Assembly (NCBI RefSeq): GCF_023238205.1
Contig: NZ_CP096659.1
Coordinates: forward strand, 682,001 to 746,000
Reading direction: 5' to 3'
Length of the DNA: 64,000 bases
Origin: Halorussus limi
Lineage (GTDB): Archaea > Halobacteriota > Halobacteria > Halobacteriales > Haladaptataceae
Part shown: one piece after another, positions 36,223 through 45,173 of the stretch
How the letters are laid out: every line of letters starts with the position of its first letter
How positions within the stretch are numbered: the stretch's first letter is position 1
Position numbers and translations under genes: made by a program
Notes under the pieces: generated by a model
The model's database searches: none
What the model saw: the letters and a program-made list of their open reading frames with translations, nothing else
Told to the model about the DNA's origin: nothing

Positions 36223-37908
36223 TTACGCGTACTGGCGCTCGAACTCCCGGATGGTCGCGTCGGTTCCGGCCACGATGAGTCGGTCGCCGGCCGCGATTTC
36301 GGTCCCGTCGTCGGTGACGAGTGCCCCGTCGCGCTCCACGCCGACGAAGACGTACCCGGCTTTCGTCTCGGCGCTCACCTTGGCGAGCGTCCGCCCCGCG
36401 AAGGCCGCGGCGTCCGCGCGGACGATGCGCAACTGCTCGAACGGCGTGAGAACGTCCTCTCCCCGGAGTTCGCGGGCCAGCAGGCGGGCGCTGACCCGCT
36501 GGGTCGAGAGGACGTAGTCGGCCCCGGCGTCGAACGCGGTGGGCGACTTCGCCGTGCCGTCGACCCGGACCAGAATCTCGATGTCGTCGGTGAGCGTGCG
36601 GGCGATGGCGATAGCGAGCATGGCGGTCGAGTCGTCGCCCACCGTGACGACGAGCGCGCTGGCGTCCTCGATGCCGGCCGTCTCCAGCGTCTCGGGGTCG
36701 CGCACGTCGCCGACCACGTCCACGTTTCGGCCGTCCTCGGCGTCGATGGTCGTCGCAGTGACCCCTTCGGCCAACGCGTCGACGGCCGCCCGGCCGCCGA
36801 CGCCCATCCCCGCGACGACGACGTTTTCGTGGCGGCGCGGGGGTCGGAGTCCGGCCGCGAACTCCTGAACGTCGTCGATGGCCGCCTCGGTCCCGGCCAC
36901 GATGAGGACCGAGTTCGGCGTGACGACGTCGGTCGGGTCCACCGGCAGACGGAGGTCGCCGTCTATCCACGCGCCGACGAGCGTGACGTCGGAGTGGTTG
37001 GCGAGCGCCGTGTCCTCTATCTGCACGCCCGCCAGCGGGCTGTTTCGGCGGACTAACACCTCTCGGATGCGGACGTCCCCGACGGTGGCGTCGCCCATCG
37101 CCTCCGGCGTGTCGGCCCACGCGGCCGTCTTCTGGCCGAGTCGGCGACCGATGAGCGCGTCGGGCGACAGCACCACGTCCGCGCCGACCTCCCGGAGTGC
37201 GGCGTTGTGGTCGGGCGTGTCCGTGAACGATATCACCCTGAGGTCGTCGTTGAGTCGGAGCGCCGTCAGGACGACGCTGGCGTTACGGTCGCCCGCGTCG
37301 GTGACGATGGCGCTCGCCTCGTCTACCATGGCGCGTTCGAGTTCCGCGCCCTCCTCCGGGTCGCCGTGAATGACCTGATAGCCGTCGTCGGAGAGTTGCT
37401 TGGCCTCCTCGGCGTCGGACTCGATGAGGACGTAACCTACGTTCAGTCGCTCCAGTTCGTCCAGCAGGACGCCCGTGTCTCGCCGGTACTCGCAGACGAT
37501 TACGTGGTCGTCCTTCGCGGTCAGGCGGTCGCTGAGGTCGAGCGGTGCGCGCTCGAACAGGGGGATGATGAGGACCCGAAGCGTGGCGAACCCGATGGCG
37601 ATGCCCGTCAACTGCATGAAGATGACGAACACGTTCATCAGCGGCGACGACCACGGCGCGTCCGCGCCGTATCCGGTCGTCGTCATCGTCTCGACCACGG
37701 TCTGGAGCGACCGGAACAGCGAGTGGTCGTGGCCCTCCAGCGTCCGCATCCCGTAGTTGTAGAGGACCGAGTACAGCAGGATGAGAACTACGAGAGAAAT
37801 CACGTAGGCGGTGACGAGGCGCTGGCGGCGGGTCAGCCACGGGAACAGCGTGTCCTCGCCGGCGAACCACTTCGACCAGTTAGTGGGCATGGATACCGTG
37901 GACTCCAT
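36223..37908 (-). CDS. Two-TM potassium channel with duplicated RCK domains
   Basis: The 561-residue protein has TM1 (residues 30-53), a pore loop with selectivity-filter-like TTTGYGAD, and TM2 (about residues 90-112). Two RCK cassettes follow (N-terminal Rossmann regions DHVIVCEYRRD and NVVVAGMGVGG, each followed by a TrkA-C domain). This matches MthK/Kef-like NAD-gated K+ channels, with both RCK copies in one chain. ATG 37890 (MPTNWSK) would be a slightly shorter alternative start. It faces the ABC importer, and the region downstream of nucS supplies its promoter. Confidence 0.85.
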   Translation of the reverse strand: MESTVSMPTNWSKWFAGEDTLFPWLTRRQRLVTAYVISLVVLILLYSVLYNYGMRTLEGHDHSLFRSLQTVVETMTTTGYGADAPWSSPLMNVFVIFMQLTGIAIGFATLRVLIIPLFERAPLDLSDRLTAKDDHVIVCEYRRDTGVLLDELERLNVGYVLIESDAEEAKQLSDDGYQVIHGDPEEGAELERAMVDEASAIVTDAGDRNASVVLTALRLNDDLRVISFTDTPDHNAALREVGADVVLSPDALIGRRLGQKTAAWADTPEAMGDATVGDVRIREVLVRRNSPLAGVQIEDTALANHSDVTLVGAWIDGDLRLPVDPTDVVTPNSVLIVAGTEAAIDDVQEFAAGLRPPRRHENVVVAGMGVGGRAAVDALAEGVTATTIDAEDGRNVDVVGDVRDPETLETAGIEDASALVVTVGDDSTAMLAIAIARTLTDDIEILVRVDGTAKSPTAFDAGADYVLSTQRVSARLLARELRGEDVLTPFEQLRIVRADAAAFAGRTLAKVSAETKAGYVFVGVERDGALVTDDGTEIAAGDRLIVAGTDATIREFERQYA

Positions 37909-38176
37909 CGAGAACGGTCGTCCGTCGAACGAGTCTCATCTCGGGTCACTGTTCATGTCCGAGCGCCATGAGTCGTATGCCCGCTACAAGCCACCTCGCG
38001 CGTCTCACCCCTGCTTGCGGTAGTCGACGGGCCGTAGTTCGTCGCGGATCGGGTCCGCCGGAATCGCTGGACGGTCGTTCGGTTCGAGACCGGAGCGGGC
38101 GCTACGAAGGAATAAAATTCATTCCATTCTGTGTGTACGTGCGCCCAAAAGAAACCTAGACGTTGCTCACAGTCGG
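37909..38176. other. Spacer with A/T-rich palindrome
   Basis: Gene-free 267 bp between nucS and the channel gene. It contains GGAAT (38109-38113), an A/T-rich centre and ATTCC (38121-38125), with a TATA-like AATAAAATTC inside. It may be the channel promoter with an operator, or a terminator for nucS. No frame in it looks real. Confidence 0.4.
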
Positions 38177-38965
38177 CTAGAAGTCGGTCAGTTTCGCCTC
38201 GGTCGCGCCCTTCGCGTCGGTCTCGAACTCCGAGAGACCGACGAACTCCAGACCGTTGTCCCGCAGCGCCCGCTTCACGCGCTCGGAAGCGGAGGGCGCG
38301 ACGAGCATCCCGCGCACTTCGTCGTTTCCGGCGGCTACACCGCCTTCCTGAGGCGAAGATTCGCGCTCTTCGTAGAGGGAGACGTACCGCTGCAACTGGT
38401 CGAAGTGGTTCAGGGTCGCCTGAATTCGCTTGACCTCGACGACGACCGGAGTGCCCGACTCGTCGCGCGCGAAGAAGTCGATGAAGCCGTACTTGCTCTC
38501 GCGCTCGTGTTCGACGATGCGCAGGCCCTCCTCCAGCACGTCGGGGTTCGACTCGATGTACTCGTGCATCTCGGCCTCGGTGCCCGATTCCTCGTAGGTC
38601 GCGCCGTCGGTCGCGTCGAAGCGCGTCAGACCGTGGGCGTCGAGAATCCGGGCCTCGACCCGCTCGGTGGGGTTCGTGCGCCGCGCGAGCAAGACCGCCT
38701 CTCCGTCGCTCACGCGCGCGGAGACGGTTCCCCCGCCGGGCATCCAGTTGACGGGCTTGTGGCCGGTCGGCTGGTGGACCAGAAACGTCCCGTCGGGCTT
38801 GGCGACGAGGAGGCGGTCCCCCGGTCCCAAGTAGCCCGAGGTCCGGCCGTCGTACTCGACTTCGCAACGTGCCTGCACGGAGAGCAAAGCGCCGTCCCGG
38901 AACGCGGCCTTCGCCTCGCTGACGAGGGTTTCGGGGTCGGGCGCGTCTATCTGCTCGGCGACCAT
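38177..38965 (-). CDS. nucS: Endonuclease NucS (EndoMS)
   Basis: The 262-residue nuclease cuts both strands at mismatches and takes the place of MutSL-type repair in many archaea and actinobacteria. An N-terminal dimerisation/DNA-binding domain comes first, and the RecB-like active site follows with D in YGFIDFFARD and E-x-K in VVVEVKRIQ. The C-terminus ends EAKLTDF, possibly a PCNA-interacting tail. It starts at MVAEQIDAPD. It is a single-gene unit. Confidence 0.9.
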   Translation of the reverse strand: MVAEQIDAPDPETLVSEAKAAFRDGALLSVQARCEVEYDGRTSGYLGPGDRLLVAKPDGTFLVHQPTGHKPVNWMPGGGTVSARVSDGEAVLLARRTNPTERVEARILDAHGLTRFDATDGATYEESGTEAEMHEYIESNPDVLEEGLRIVEHERESKYGFIDFFARDESGTPVVVEVKRIQATLNHFDQLQRYVSLYEERESSPQEGGVAAGNDEVRGMLVAPSASERVKRALRDNGLEFVGLSEFETDAKGATEAKLTDF

Positions 38966-39148
38966 TCTCTTTGCCCGGTGGTCGGCATCGGAGCAAAAAG
39001 GTAGCGGATTCCGAGTCGGCGGCGTCGGGTCGCGGTTAGCGGGCCGGGTCGCGGTTAGCAGGTCGCGTCGAGTTGCGGGTACTGGAAGATAGCTCTCGCC
39101 GGTCGAAGTTCCAGAAACCCGGGGTCGTCCGGAGAGTCCGCTCTCGAC

Positions 39149-39676
39149 TCAGAACTGCTCGGCGACCTGTCTCCGCGTCTCGGCCGCGCTCTCGGAGTTA
39201 TCCACCGTGACGTGGTCGGCCGAGACGGCGTCGAACTGCTCGCGGTACATCGCGTGAACCTCGAAGTCGGCGTCGCTGGCGTCGTCCTCCCTGCTGGCGA
39301 TTCGGTCCCGGACGACCGCCTCGTCGCACTCGACTTTGACCAGTCGGAACTCGGCGTCCAGCGACTCGCAGAGTTCGACCGCGCGCTCGCGGTCGGCGGC
39401 GTCCTTGAACGTCCCGTCGAGGACGACGCTCCGCCCGCCCTCGACCACGTCGCTCGCGCGCTCGAACAGTTCGCGGTAGACCATCCGGGCCTCCGCCTCG
39501 GTGTAATCGGGGTCGTCGAGGATGTCCTTGCGAACCACGTCGGTCCGGAGGAGACGCCCGTCGAGTCGCTCGGCGATGTCCTCGGCGACGGTGGTCTTGC
39601 CGACCCCCGGCAGGCCACAGACCACGACGAACTGCGGAGTCCGCTGTCGCGCGTCGAGCGATTCGGTCTCAGACAT
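39149..39676 (-). CDS. P-loop kinase (AAA/zeta-toxin-like small kinase)
   Basis: The 175-residue protein has Walker A GLPGVGKTT, an Asp in LRTDVVRKDI, and Walker B-like VVLDGTFKDAADRE. This is the adenylylsulfate kinase / gluconate kinase / zeta-like family, which phosphorylates small molecules. Its substrate is unknown. I start at ATG 39676 (MSETESL), two codons in. It is divergent from a glycosyltransferase gene, with a 170-bp spacer. Confidence 0.8.
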   Translation of the reverse strand: MSETESLDARQRTPQFVVVCGLPGVGKTTVAEDIAERLDGRLLRTDVVRKDILDDPDYTEAEARMVYRELFERASDVVEGGRSVVLDGTFKDAADRERAVELCESLDAEFRLVKVECDEAVVRDRIASREDDASDADFEVHAMYREQFDAVSADHVTVDNSESAAETRRQVAEQF

Positions 39677-39848
39677 CGCCACCGGCCCCCGGTCGATTCG
39701 TTACAGCGCAGGTGCGACTCATCGTAGCTACCGTAATCCACGACACCAATGCCTTATCAAGATGTGGAAACGAGTCCAGCGGCCGCCGAACGGACTCGGG
39801 CGTCGGCCGCCGCCGCGACTTTCCCGACCGAAGTCGTACGACCGAGAG

Positions 39849-40763
39849 ATGACGCGAAACGGTGAGTCCGGCGGTCTCGTCTCGGTCGTCGTGCCGACCC
39901 ACTACCGGAACGACCGCCTCCGCCGGGCGCTCGAAAGCGTCGCGGCCCAAGAGTACCGACCGATAGAGGTCCTCGTCGTGGACGGGTCCGACGACGAACA
40001 CGCCCGGCCGGTGGCCGAGTCGTTCGGCGCGACCTACGTCCCACAAGAGCGCGACGAGGGGCCGCAGGCCGCCCGGAGTATCGGGGCGGAGATGGCCGAC
40101 GGCGAGTACGTGCAGTTCCTGGACGACGACGACCGACTCGCGCCCTCGAAGGTGCGCAAGCAGGTGGACCGCCTCGGTCCCGAAGTCGGGGTCGTCTACT
40201 GCGGGATGGACGACGAGAACCGCGGCGAGATTCTGCCGAACCCGGTCGTGCGCGGCGACGTTCTCGGACGCGCGCTGGAGATGCGGACGTTCCCGTGCAT
40301 CAACTCCACGATGCTGATACGCCGCGAGGTGCTGGAGCGAGTCCTGCCGCTCCGTCACCGCCACGGGGCCGACGACACCGGACTGAAGATAGACCTCGCG
40401 CTCCAGACGAAGTTCGACTACGTGGCCGAACCGCTGGTGGTCCGGGGTCGGACCGGCGACTCGCTGTCGGACTCGTGGACCTACCTCGACGGGCGCATGG
40501 AGGTGATAGCGACCTACGACCGACTCTACCGCCGGTTCCCCGACCGGATTCGCCAGCGCGCGCTCCGGGAGACCCACTATCAGGTCGGCCGGAAACTGCT
40601 CGCGGAGGAGGGCTGGTCGCCCCGCGCGACGGCGGCGCTCGCCCGCGCGGCGTGGGAGACGCCCGACGACTACGCCTACCACATCGGGGCGGCGCTCGGG
40701 TCCGCGCTCGGCCGGCCGGGACTGGCCGCCGTGGACCGCCTGTTCGGCCGCCCGGAGGCGTAG
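39849..40763 (+). CDS. Family 2 glycosyltransferase
   Basis: The 304-residue GT-A enzyme transfers a sugar from a nucleotide donor to a lipid or protein acceptor. It shows the fold's VSVVVPTHYRNDRL start, LVVDGSDD and the acidic FLDDDD (metal-binding DXD region) near residue 95. No transmembrane helix is seen, so it is probably peripheral to the membrane. The ATG at 39849 is 9 bp after the last upstream stop-rich region and gives the canonical N-terminus. Confidence 0.88.
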   Translation: MTRNGESGGLVSVVVPTHYRNDRLRRALESVAAQEYRPIEVLVVDGSDDEHARPVAESFGATYVPQERDEGPQAARSIGAEMADGEYVQFLDDDDRLAPSKVRKQVDRLGPEVGVVYCGMDDENRGEILPNPVVRGDVLGRALEMRTFPCINSTMLIRREVLERVLPLRHRHGADDTGLKIDLALQTKFDYVAEPLVVRGRTGDSLSDSWTYLDGRMEVIATYDRLYRRFPDRIRQRALRETHYQVGRKLLAEEGWSPRATAALARAAWETPDDYAYHIGAALGSALGRPGLAAVDRLFGRPEA

Positions 40764-40832
40764 GTCGGGGGTCGGCCGGCCTCGAACGACCCGGGGTACT
40801 AACGCGGTGGCGACCGAAACGCCGCCACGACG

Positions 40833-42020
40833 ATGACGACTCCGCACGACGAACTCGCGGCGCTCGCGGCCGAACTCGTCGCCATCCCCACGGAGAACCC
40901 GCCGGGCGACGAGCGACCCTGCGCCGAGTTCGTCGCGGACTGGTTCGCCGAGCGCGGCATCGAGACCCGCCTCGTGGAGCGACCGAGCGCAGAGCGCGCG
41001 CAGGTGGTCGCGTGGGTCGGCGAGGACCCCCGGGAGGCGGCCGGGGACGACGCAACTACGCTCGTGCTGAACGGCCACCTCGACGTGGTGCCCGCGGGCG
41101 ACCCCGGCGAGTGGGAGCGCGACCCCTTCGCCGGAGTCGTCGAGGACGGCATCCTCTACGGCCGGGGGAGCGCCGACATGAAGACCAACCTCGCGCTCGC
41201 GATGCTGACGCTCCGGGACCTCGCGCCCGAAATCGAGTCGGGGGACCTCGACGGGTCGCTGGTCTTCCACGGCGCGATGGGCGAGGAGACAGGCCATCCC
41301 GGAACCCGGACGCTCCTCGAAGAGGGCTACGGCGGGGACTGCGCGGTCGTGTTGGAACCCACCGACTTCCGGGTCGGGACGAGCGCGAAGGGCGTCGCGA
41401 CCTACCGCATCGCCGTCTCGGGGTCGGCCTCCCACGCGAGTCGCCCCGACCAAGGCACCAACGCGATAGACGCCGCGAGACCGCTGCTCGACGCGGCAGA
41501 CGAGTACGACGACCGCCTGCGCGAGCGCTCGGACCCGCTGGTCGGCCGGGCGTTCGCGACCGTCACCGAGTTCGAGGCCGGGACCGACTCGAACATGGCG
41601 GTCCTGCCCGGTCGCGCGGAGTTGCTGCTCGACCGGCGCATCCTGCCCGACGAGACGTTCGCCGAAGTCGAGGACGAAATCGAGGCGTTGCTCGCGGGTG
41701 TCGAGCGCGAGGCGGGCGTCGAGACCGACCGCTCGCTGGTCAAGCACTACGCCTCCGCGGGGATTCGCCCCGACCATCCGCTCGCCGAGCGATTCCGGGG
41801 TCTCTCGGCGGAACTGGCCGACGCGCCCGCCGACCCGTGGGGACTGGAGGCCGCGACAGACGCCCGCGAGTTCGTGGCGGCCGGGACGCCAGCCATCATC
41901 TGGGGACCGGGGAACCTCGCGCAGGCCCACGCCGTCGACGAGTACATCGACCTCGGGGACGCCGCGACCGGACTGGAGATTCTGAAGGAGGCCTCGCGGG
42001 GAGTCCTCGGAGAGCGGTAG
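40833..42020 (+). CDS. M20 family peptidase / deacylase (ArgE/DapE-like)
   Basis: The 395-residue di-zinc hydrolase has the ArgE/DapE layout: NGHLDVVPAG (His, Asp), GRGSADMK, catalytic Glu pair in MGEETGHPG and a C-terminal metal His in NLAQAHAVDEY. The dimerisation insert lies between. It may deacylate acetylornithine, succinyl-DAP or a dipeptide; the haloarchaeal family is not resolved by sequence alone. It sits 69 bp after the glycosyltransferase gene. Confidence 0.88.
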   Translation: MTTPHDELAALAAELVAIPTENPPGDERPCAEFVADWFAERGIETRLVERPSAERAQVVAWVGEDPREAAGDDATTLVLNGHLDVVPAGDPGEWERDPFAGVVEDGILYGRGSADMKTNLALAMLTLRDLAPEIESGDLDGSLVFHGAMGEETGHPGTRTLLEEGYGGDCAVVLEPTDFRVGTSAKGVATYRIAVSGSASHASRPDQGTNAIDAARPLLDAADEYDDRLRERSDPLVGRAFATVTEFEAGTDSNMAVLPGRAELLLDRRILPDETFAEVEDEIEALLAGVEREAGVETDRSLVKHYASAGIRPDHPLAERFRGLSAELADAPADPWGLEAATDAREFVAAGTPAIIWGPGNLAQAHAVDEYIDLGDAATGLEILKEASRGVLGER

Positions 42021-42023
42021 GTC

Positions 42024-42743
42024 TCAGAGCGAGACGCCGTCGAGGCTCGCGTCGAGGTCCTCGACGTAGTCGTTGAACGCCTCGACGAACGCGGGCACGT
42101 CCTCGGCGAGACTGCGAACGTCGTGGGCCGACGGGGGTTGGTACTGCGAGAGGAGGTAGATGCCGCCCTCGCCGCCGACCCGGAGGTACGACGCGCCGTC
42201 CTCGTCCCACTTGAGTTCCCAGCGGTTGCCCGCGACCCGAGTGCCGTAGGTGCCGTACTCGCCGCCCTCGTAGCGGGCGAGTTGCCGGGCAATCTGGTCG
42301 GCTACCTCCCGGACGCGCCGGAGGATGCGCTCGCGCTCGGCCACCACCGACTCGGTGGACGCGACGGTCGGGAAGTCCGCGGGCACCTCGTCCAGCACGC
42401 CGTCGAGCGACCGGACGTAGCGGTTGAACGACTCCACGAAGTTCCCGTAGTCGGTCATCGCCTCGGCGAGGTCCTCGGGGTCCGGTGGCTGGTGGGTCGA
42501 GACGACGTAGGTCTCGGCCTTCCGGCCCTCGAACAGGAGGAACTGGAGGTCGCCCGCCTCGTACTTGACCGTCCACTCGCCGTCGTCGGTCTCGAAGGTG
42601 CGCTTGCCGTAGTCGCCGCCCTGCAGGAGGGCGAGTTGGCGGGCGATTTTTCCGGCGTGGTCGCGGACCCGAGCGACCACCTCGTCCCGGCGCTCGGCGG
42701 CGTCCTCGGTCGATTCGACGGGCGCGTCGAACTGCTCTGTCAT
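42024..42743 (-). CDS. Two-repeat protein of unknown function
   Basis: The 239-residue protein is an internal duplication. In each half a segment with AKIARQLA or ADQIARQLA plus GG(D/E)YG, a beta-rich middle and (F)VE(S/A)FN(R/D)YV..LD..LD is repeated (first half about residues 19-115, second about 130-237). No catalytic motif or membrane segment is evident. It may bind nucleic acids or a partner. I begin at ATG 42743, since upstream in-frame codons fall in the promoter. It is convergent with the M20 gene, 3 bp apart. Confidence 0.7.
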   Translation of the reverse strand: MTEQFDAPVESTEDAAERRDEVVARVRDHAGKIARQLALLQGGDYGKRTFETDDGEWTVKYEAGDLQFLLFEGRKAETYVVSTHQPPDPEDLAEAMTDYGNFVESFNRYVRSLDGVLDEVPADFPTVASTESVVAERERILRRVREVADQIARQLARYEGGEYGTYGTRVAGNRWELKWDEDGASYLRVGGEGGIYLLSQYQPPSAHDVRSLAEDVPAFVEAFNDYVEDLDASLDGVSL

Positions 42744-42932
42744 CGCTCTCACTCGGAGCGCGACGGACAAAAGGGTCGTGACCCGCGGTCCGGAATCGGT
42801 AGTCTCGCGGTCGCCGGGTCGTCGCGGTACCGGGAAGGGAACCGCCGAACGTCGCCACACACCGGAGCAGTTCGGGCGGTTCGGTCGCCCGGCGAGAAGC
42901 TATTTCGGCGTCCGGGTGGACGTACACCCGAC

Positions 42933-43616
42933 ATGGCGCTCGACACCGACGCGGTCGAGGCGATAGCGTTCGACTCCTACGGCACCATCGTGGACGTGAC
43001 CACGGTCGAAGAACCGCTGTCGGAGCACGTCGACGACCCCGAGACGGTCGCCCAACTCTGGCGCGACCGGTCGCTGGAGTACGCGATGGTCGGGAACGCC
43101 GTCGAGGAGTACCGTTCGTTCTACGAACTCATCAGGCACGCGCTCCGGTGGGCGCTCGACGCGCGGGGCGTCGAACTCGACGAGAGCGAACGCGAGGACA
43201 TCCTCTCGACGTACCACGAACTCGACGTGTACGGCGACGTTCGGGAGGGAATGGAGCGACTGCGCGACGCGGGCTACGACCTCTACGTCGTCTCGAACGG
43301 CAACGAGGAGATGCTCGAATCCATGGTCGACCACGCGGACATCGGCGACCTGCTCGAAGCGACCGTGAGCGCGGACGAGGTAGAGCGGTTCAAGCCGGAA
43401 CCGGAACTCTACCGCCACGCCGCCGACCGCATCGGGGAACCGCCAGAGGGAATCGCTTTCGTGGCCGGCGGGTGGTGGGACGTTCCGGGCGCGATGCACG
43501 CCGGGATGCAGGGAATCTGGGTCGACCGGCAGGACGCGCTCTGGGGGCCGTACGATGCGGAACCCGACCTGACGGTGGAAACGTTCCGCGAAATCGCCGA
43601 CGAGTTCGACGCCTGA
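42933..43616 (+). CDS. HAD hydrolase, L-2-haloacid dehalogenase type
   Basis: The 227-residue HAD enzyme has the nucleophile Asp in AIAFDSYGTIVD, Ser/Asn in LYVVSNGNEEM, Lys in VERFKPEPELY and an acidic motif FVAGGWWDVPGA at the motif IV position. It resembles type II haloacid dehalogenases, though many haloarchaeal members are phosphatases. The ATG at 42933 gives the usual HAD N-terminus. It is a monocistronic gene between two minus-strand genes. Confidence 0.85.
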   Translation: MALDTDAVEAIAFDSYGTIVDVTTVEEPLSEHVDDPETVAQLWRDRSLEYAMVGNAVEEYRSFYELIRHALRWALDARGVELDESEREDILSTYHELDVYGDVREGMERLRDAGYDLYVVSNGNEEMLESMVDHADIGDLLEATVSADEVERFKPEPELYRHAADRIGEPPEGIAFVAGGWWDVPGAMHAGMQGIWVDRQDALWGPYDAEPDLTVETFREIADEFDA

Positions 43617-43692
43617 CCGGCGATTCCGTCGGGCCGCGGACTCGGGCGAACACCCCGCCCTCACTTCGACCGACAGCCATCGGAAGGACGCA

Positions 43693-44160
43693 CTACTCCC
43701 GGAACTCCCGGTGAATCTCCATCCCCTCATCGGCGAGCACGTCGCCGAGGACCGGAATCTCCCGGCCGCGGCGCTCGAAGACTTCTCCGCACGGGATTCC
43801 TTCCGGCCCGTCGAACGCCTCGGCCAGTCGCGCCGCCGAGACGCTGTAGACGACGCCGCCGAGACCGGTGATAGCGATGCCGCCCGCGCACATCGGACAG
43901 GGTTCGGTGCTGGTGTACATCACCGTCTCCGCGCGCTCGGCCCGAGAGAGTTCGCGAGCGGCGCGACGCGCGAGCGTGAGTTCCGGGTGGAGCGCGACGT
44001 CGTCGTCGGTGTTCTCGCGGTTCGTCGCCTCCATCGCGACTTCGCCGTCGCGGACGAGAACCGACCCGTACGGACCGTCGCCGCGGTCGCCGGCCTCGCG
44101 GGCGAGGTCGATTGCGCGTCGGACGTGGGGTTCGTGGTCGAGCGCGTCGAGTTCGAGCAT
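43693..44160 (-). CDS. Cytidine/deoxycytidylate-deaminase family protein
   Basis: The 155-residue zinc deaminase has the zinc-binding motifs HPE (normally HAE, with catalytic Glu) near residue 58 and TEPCPMC near residue 86. Many members deaminate guanine, adenosine in tRNA, or cytosine derivatives. The substitution P for A in the HAE motif occurs in some nucleoside deaminases, so the substrate is uncertain. It lies 69 bp from the CheC-like gene on the same strand. Confidence 0.85.
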   Translation of the reverse strand: MLELDALDHEPHVRRAIDLAREAGDRGDGPYGSVLVRDGEVAMEATNRENTDDDVALHPELTLARRAARELSRAERAETVMYTSTEPCPMCAGGIAITGLGGVVYSVSAARLAEAFDGPEGIPCGEVFERRGREIPVLGDVLADEGMEIHREFRE

Positions 44161-44229
44161 GGCGTATCGTCTTCCGCCCCGGCAAGAAACGTTCCGGTCC
44201 GGGGAATCGGGCGAGGGTGCCGGAGGACT

Positions 44230-44994
44230 CTATCGGTCGATGACTTTCGGGCCGAAGCGCGCGATTTTGCTCACGAACTCCTCGTCGTCCGGGAAGACGA
44301 AGACGGTCGCCTCGACGTCGTGTTCCGGAATCCGGAGGCTCGCGGTCAGGTACAGTCCCACGTCCGAAATCGAGAAGACGCGCTGGACCAGCGTCATCTC
44401 GGGGTTCTGGACCGCGACGGGCGGGCCGGTGTCGATGGGCGTGTCGAGGCGTTCGGCCCACTCGTCGACGAACCCGTTGGCCATCGCGTTGCAGAGTTCG
44501 GTCAGCGCGTCCCGGCCCATCTCGGTCGAGACGACAGACTCCACGTCTCGGACGGCGCTCCGGAGCATGAGCGACGCCGCGCGGTTCGCGCTCTTGACCG
44601 GGAAGACGACGAGGACGGTCCCCGAAAACGGACCGCGGAGGCGGACCCGCGCGCCGGCCCGGTCCTCGACGCCGAACCGGTCGACGACGGTCTCGGCCGT
44701 CGCGTAGTCGATTTTGACGTGGTCGGTCCGCGCCGAGAGGTCGCCGACGGGCACCTTGTTCAGTCGCGACTCGACGCCGTCGACGCCAACGTCGCCGAGC
44801 CAGTTCAGGACCGCGACCGTTTCGAGGGGGATGGTGAGTCGGCCGTCGTCGGTCGGCGGCGTCTCGGCGGACTCGGCGTCAGCGTCGGCCGGTCCCGCGG
44901 ACTCGGCGTCGGCCTCGACCGGTTCCGCGCGCTCGAACTCGTCGCCGGGGTCGTCGTTTCGACGTGATTCGCGGTCCGCGTCGCCGGGCATCAT
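44230..44994 (-). CDS. CheC-like chemotaxis phosphatase family protein
   Basis: The 254-residue protein has an acidic, Ala/Asp/Glu-rich N-terminal tail of about 55 residues, then a CheC/FliY-type domain. The conserved active-site-like ELCNAMANGFVDEWAERL near residue 166 keeps the Glu and Asn of the CheC E-x-x-N pattern, whereas the first half has no such pair (LNWLGDVGVDGVESRL). It could dephosphorylate CheY, or bind CheD, or be a specialised paralog, since there is no che cluster here. Its first ATG overlaps the end of a mini-ORF starting at 45092. Confidence 0.75.
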   Translation of the reverse strand: MMPGDADRESRRNDDPGDEFERAEPVEADAESAGPADADAESAETPPTDDGRLTIPLETVAVLNWLGDVGVDGVESRLNKVPVGDLSARTDHVKIDYATAETVVDRFGVEDRAGARVRLRGPFSGTVLVVFPVKSANRAASLMLRSAVRDVESVVSTEMGRDALTELCNAMANGFVDEWAERLDTPIDTGPPVAVQNPEMTLVQRVFSISDVGLYLTASLRIPEHDVEATVFVFPDDEEFVSKIARFGPKVIDR

Positions 44995-45092
44995 GCGGCG
45001 GCGACGCTCTCGGCGTCGGTCGGGCGTGTGCGTTGCGTCAGGCGGCGTAGAGTCCGCTGGCGTGGAAGTGGAACGCCTGTGGCAGTCGCCAT
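44991..45092 (-). CDS. Possible 33-aa leader ORF upstream of the CheC-like gene
   Basis: A 33-residue Arg-rich frame (MATATGVPLPRQRTL...) starts about 30 nt after a good TATA box (45121-45128, minus strand GTTTTATAC). It ends with TGA overlapping the ATGATG of the CheC-like gene. It could be a real leaderless peptide or a coupling leader that controls translation of the CheC-like protein. Its sequence is basic, unlike typical haloarchaeal proteins, which argues for regulation rather than a functional protein. Confidence 0.35.
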   Translation of the reverse strand: MATATGVPLPRQRTLRRLTQRTRPTDAESVAAA

Positions 45093-45120
45093 GTGTCGTT
45101 GTTCACCGATTCTACGGGAA

Positions 45121-45128
45121 GTATAAAA
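45121..45128 (-). promoter_or_regulatory. TATA box of the CheC-like transcription unit
   Basis: GTATAAAA on the plus strand (TTTTATAC on the minus strand) is about 30 nt upstream of the ATG at 45092 and about 130 nt upstream of the CheC-like ATG at 44994. Confidence 0.55.
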
Positions 45129-45173
45129 CGTTGTTCGCCGTTCCGTCCGTTCGTCCGAGCGGTCGGCGGTCGC

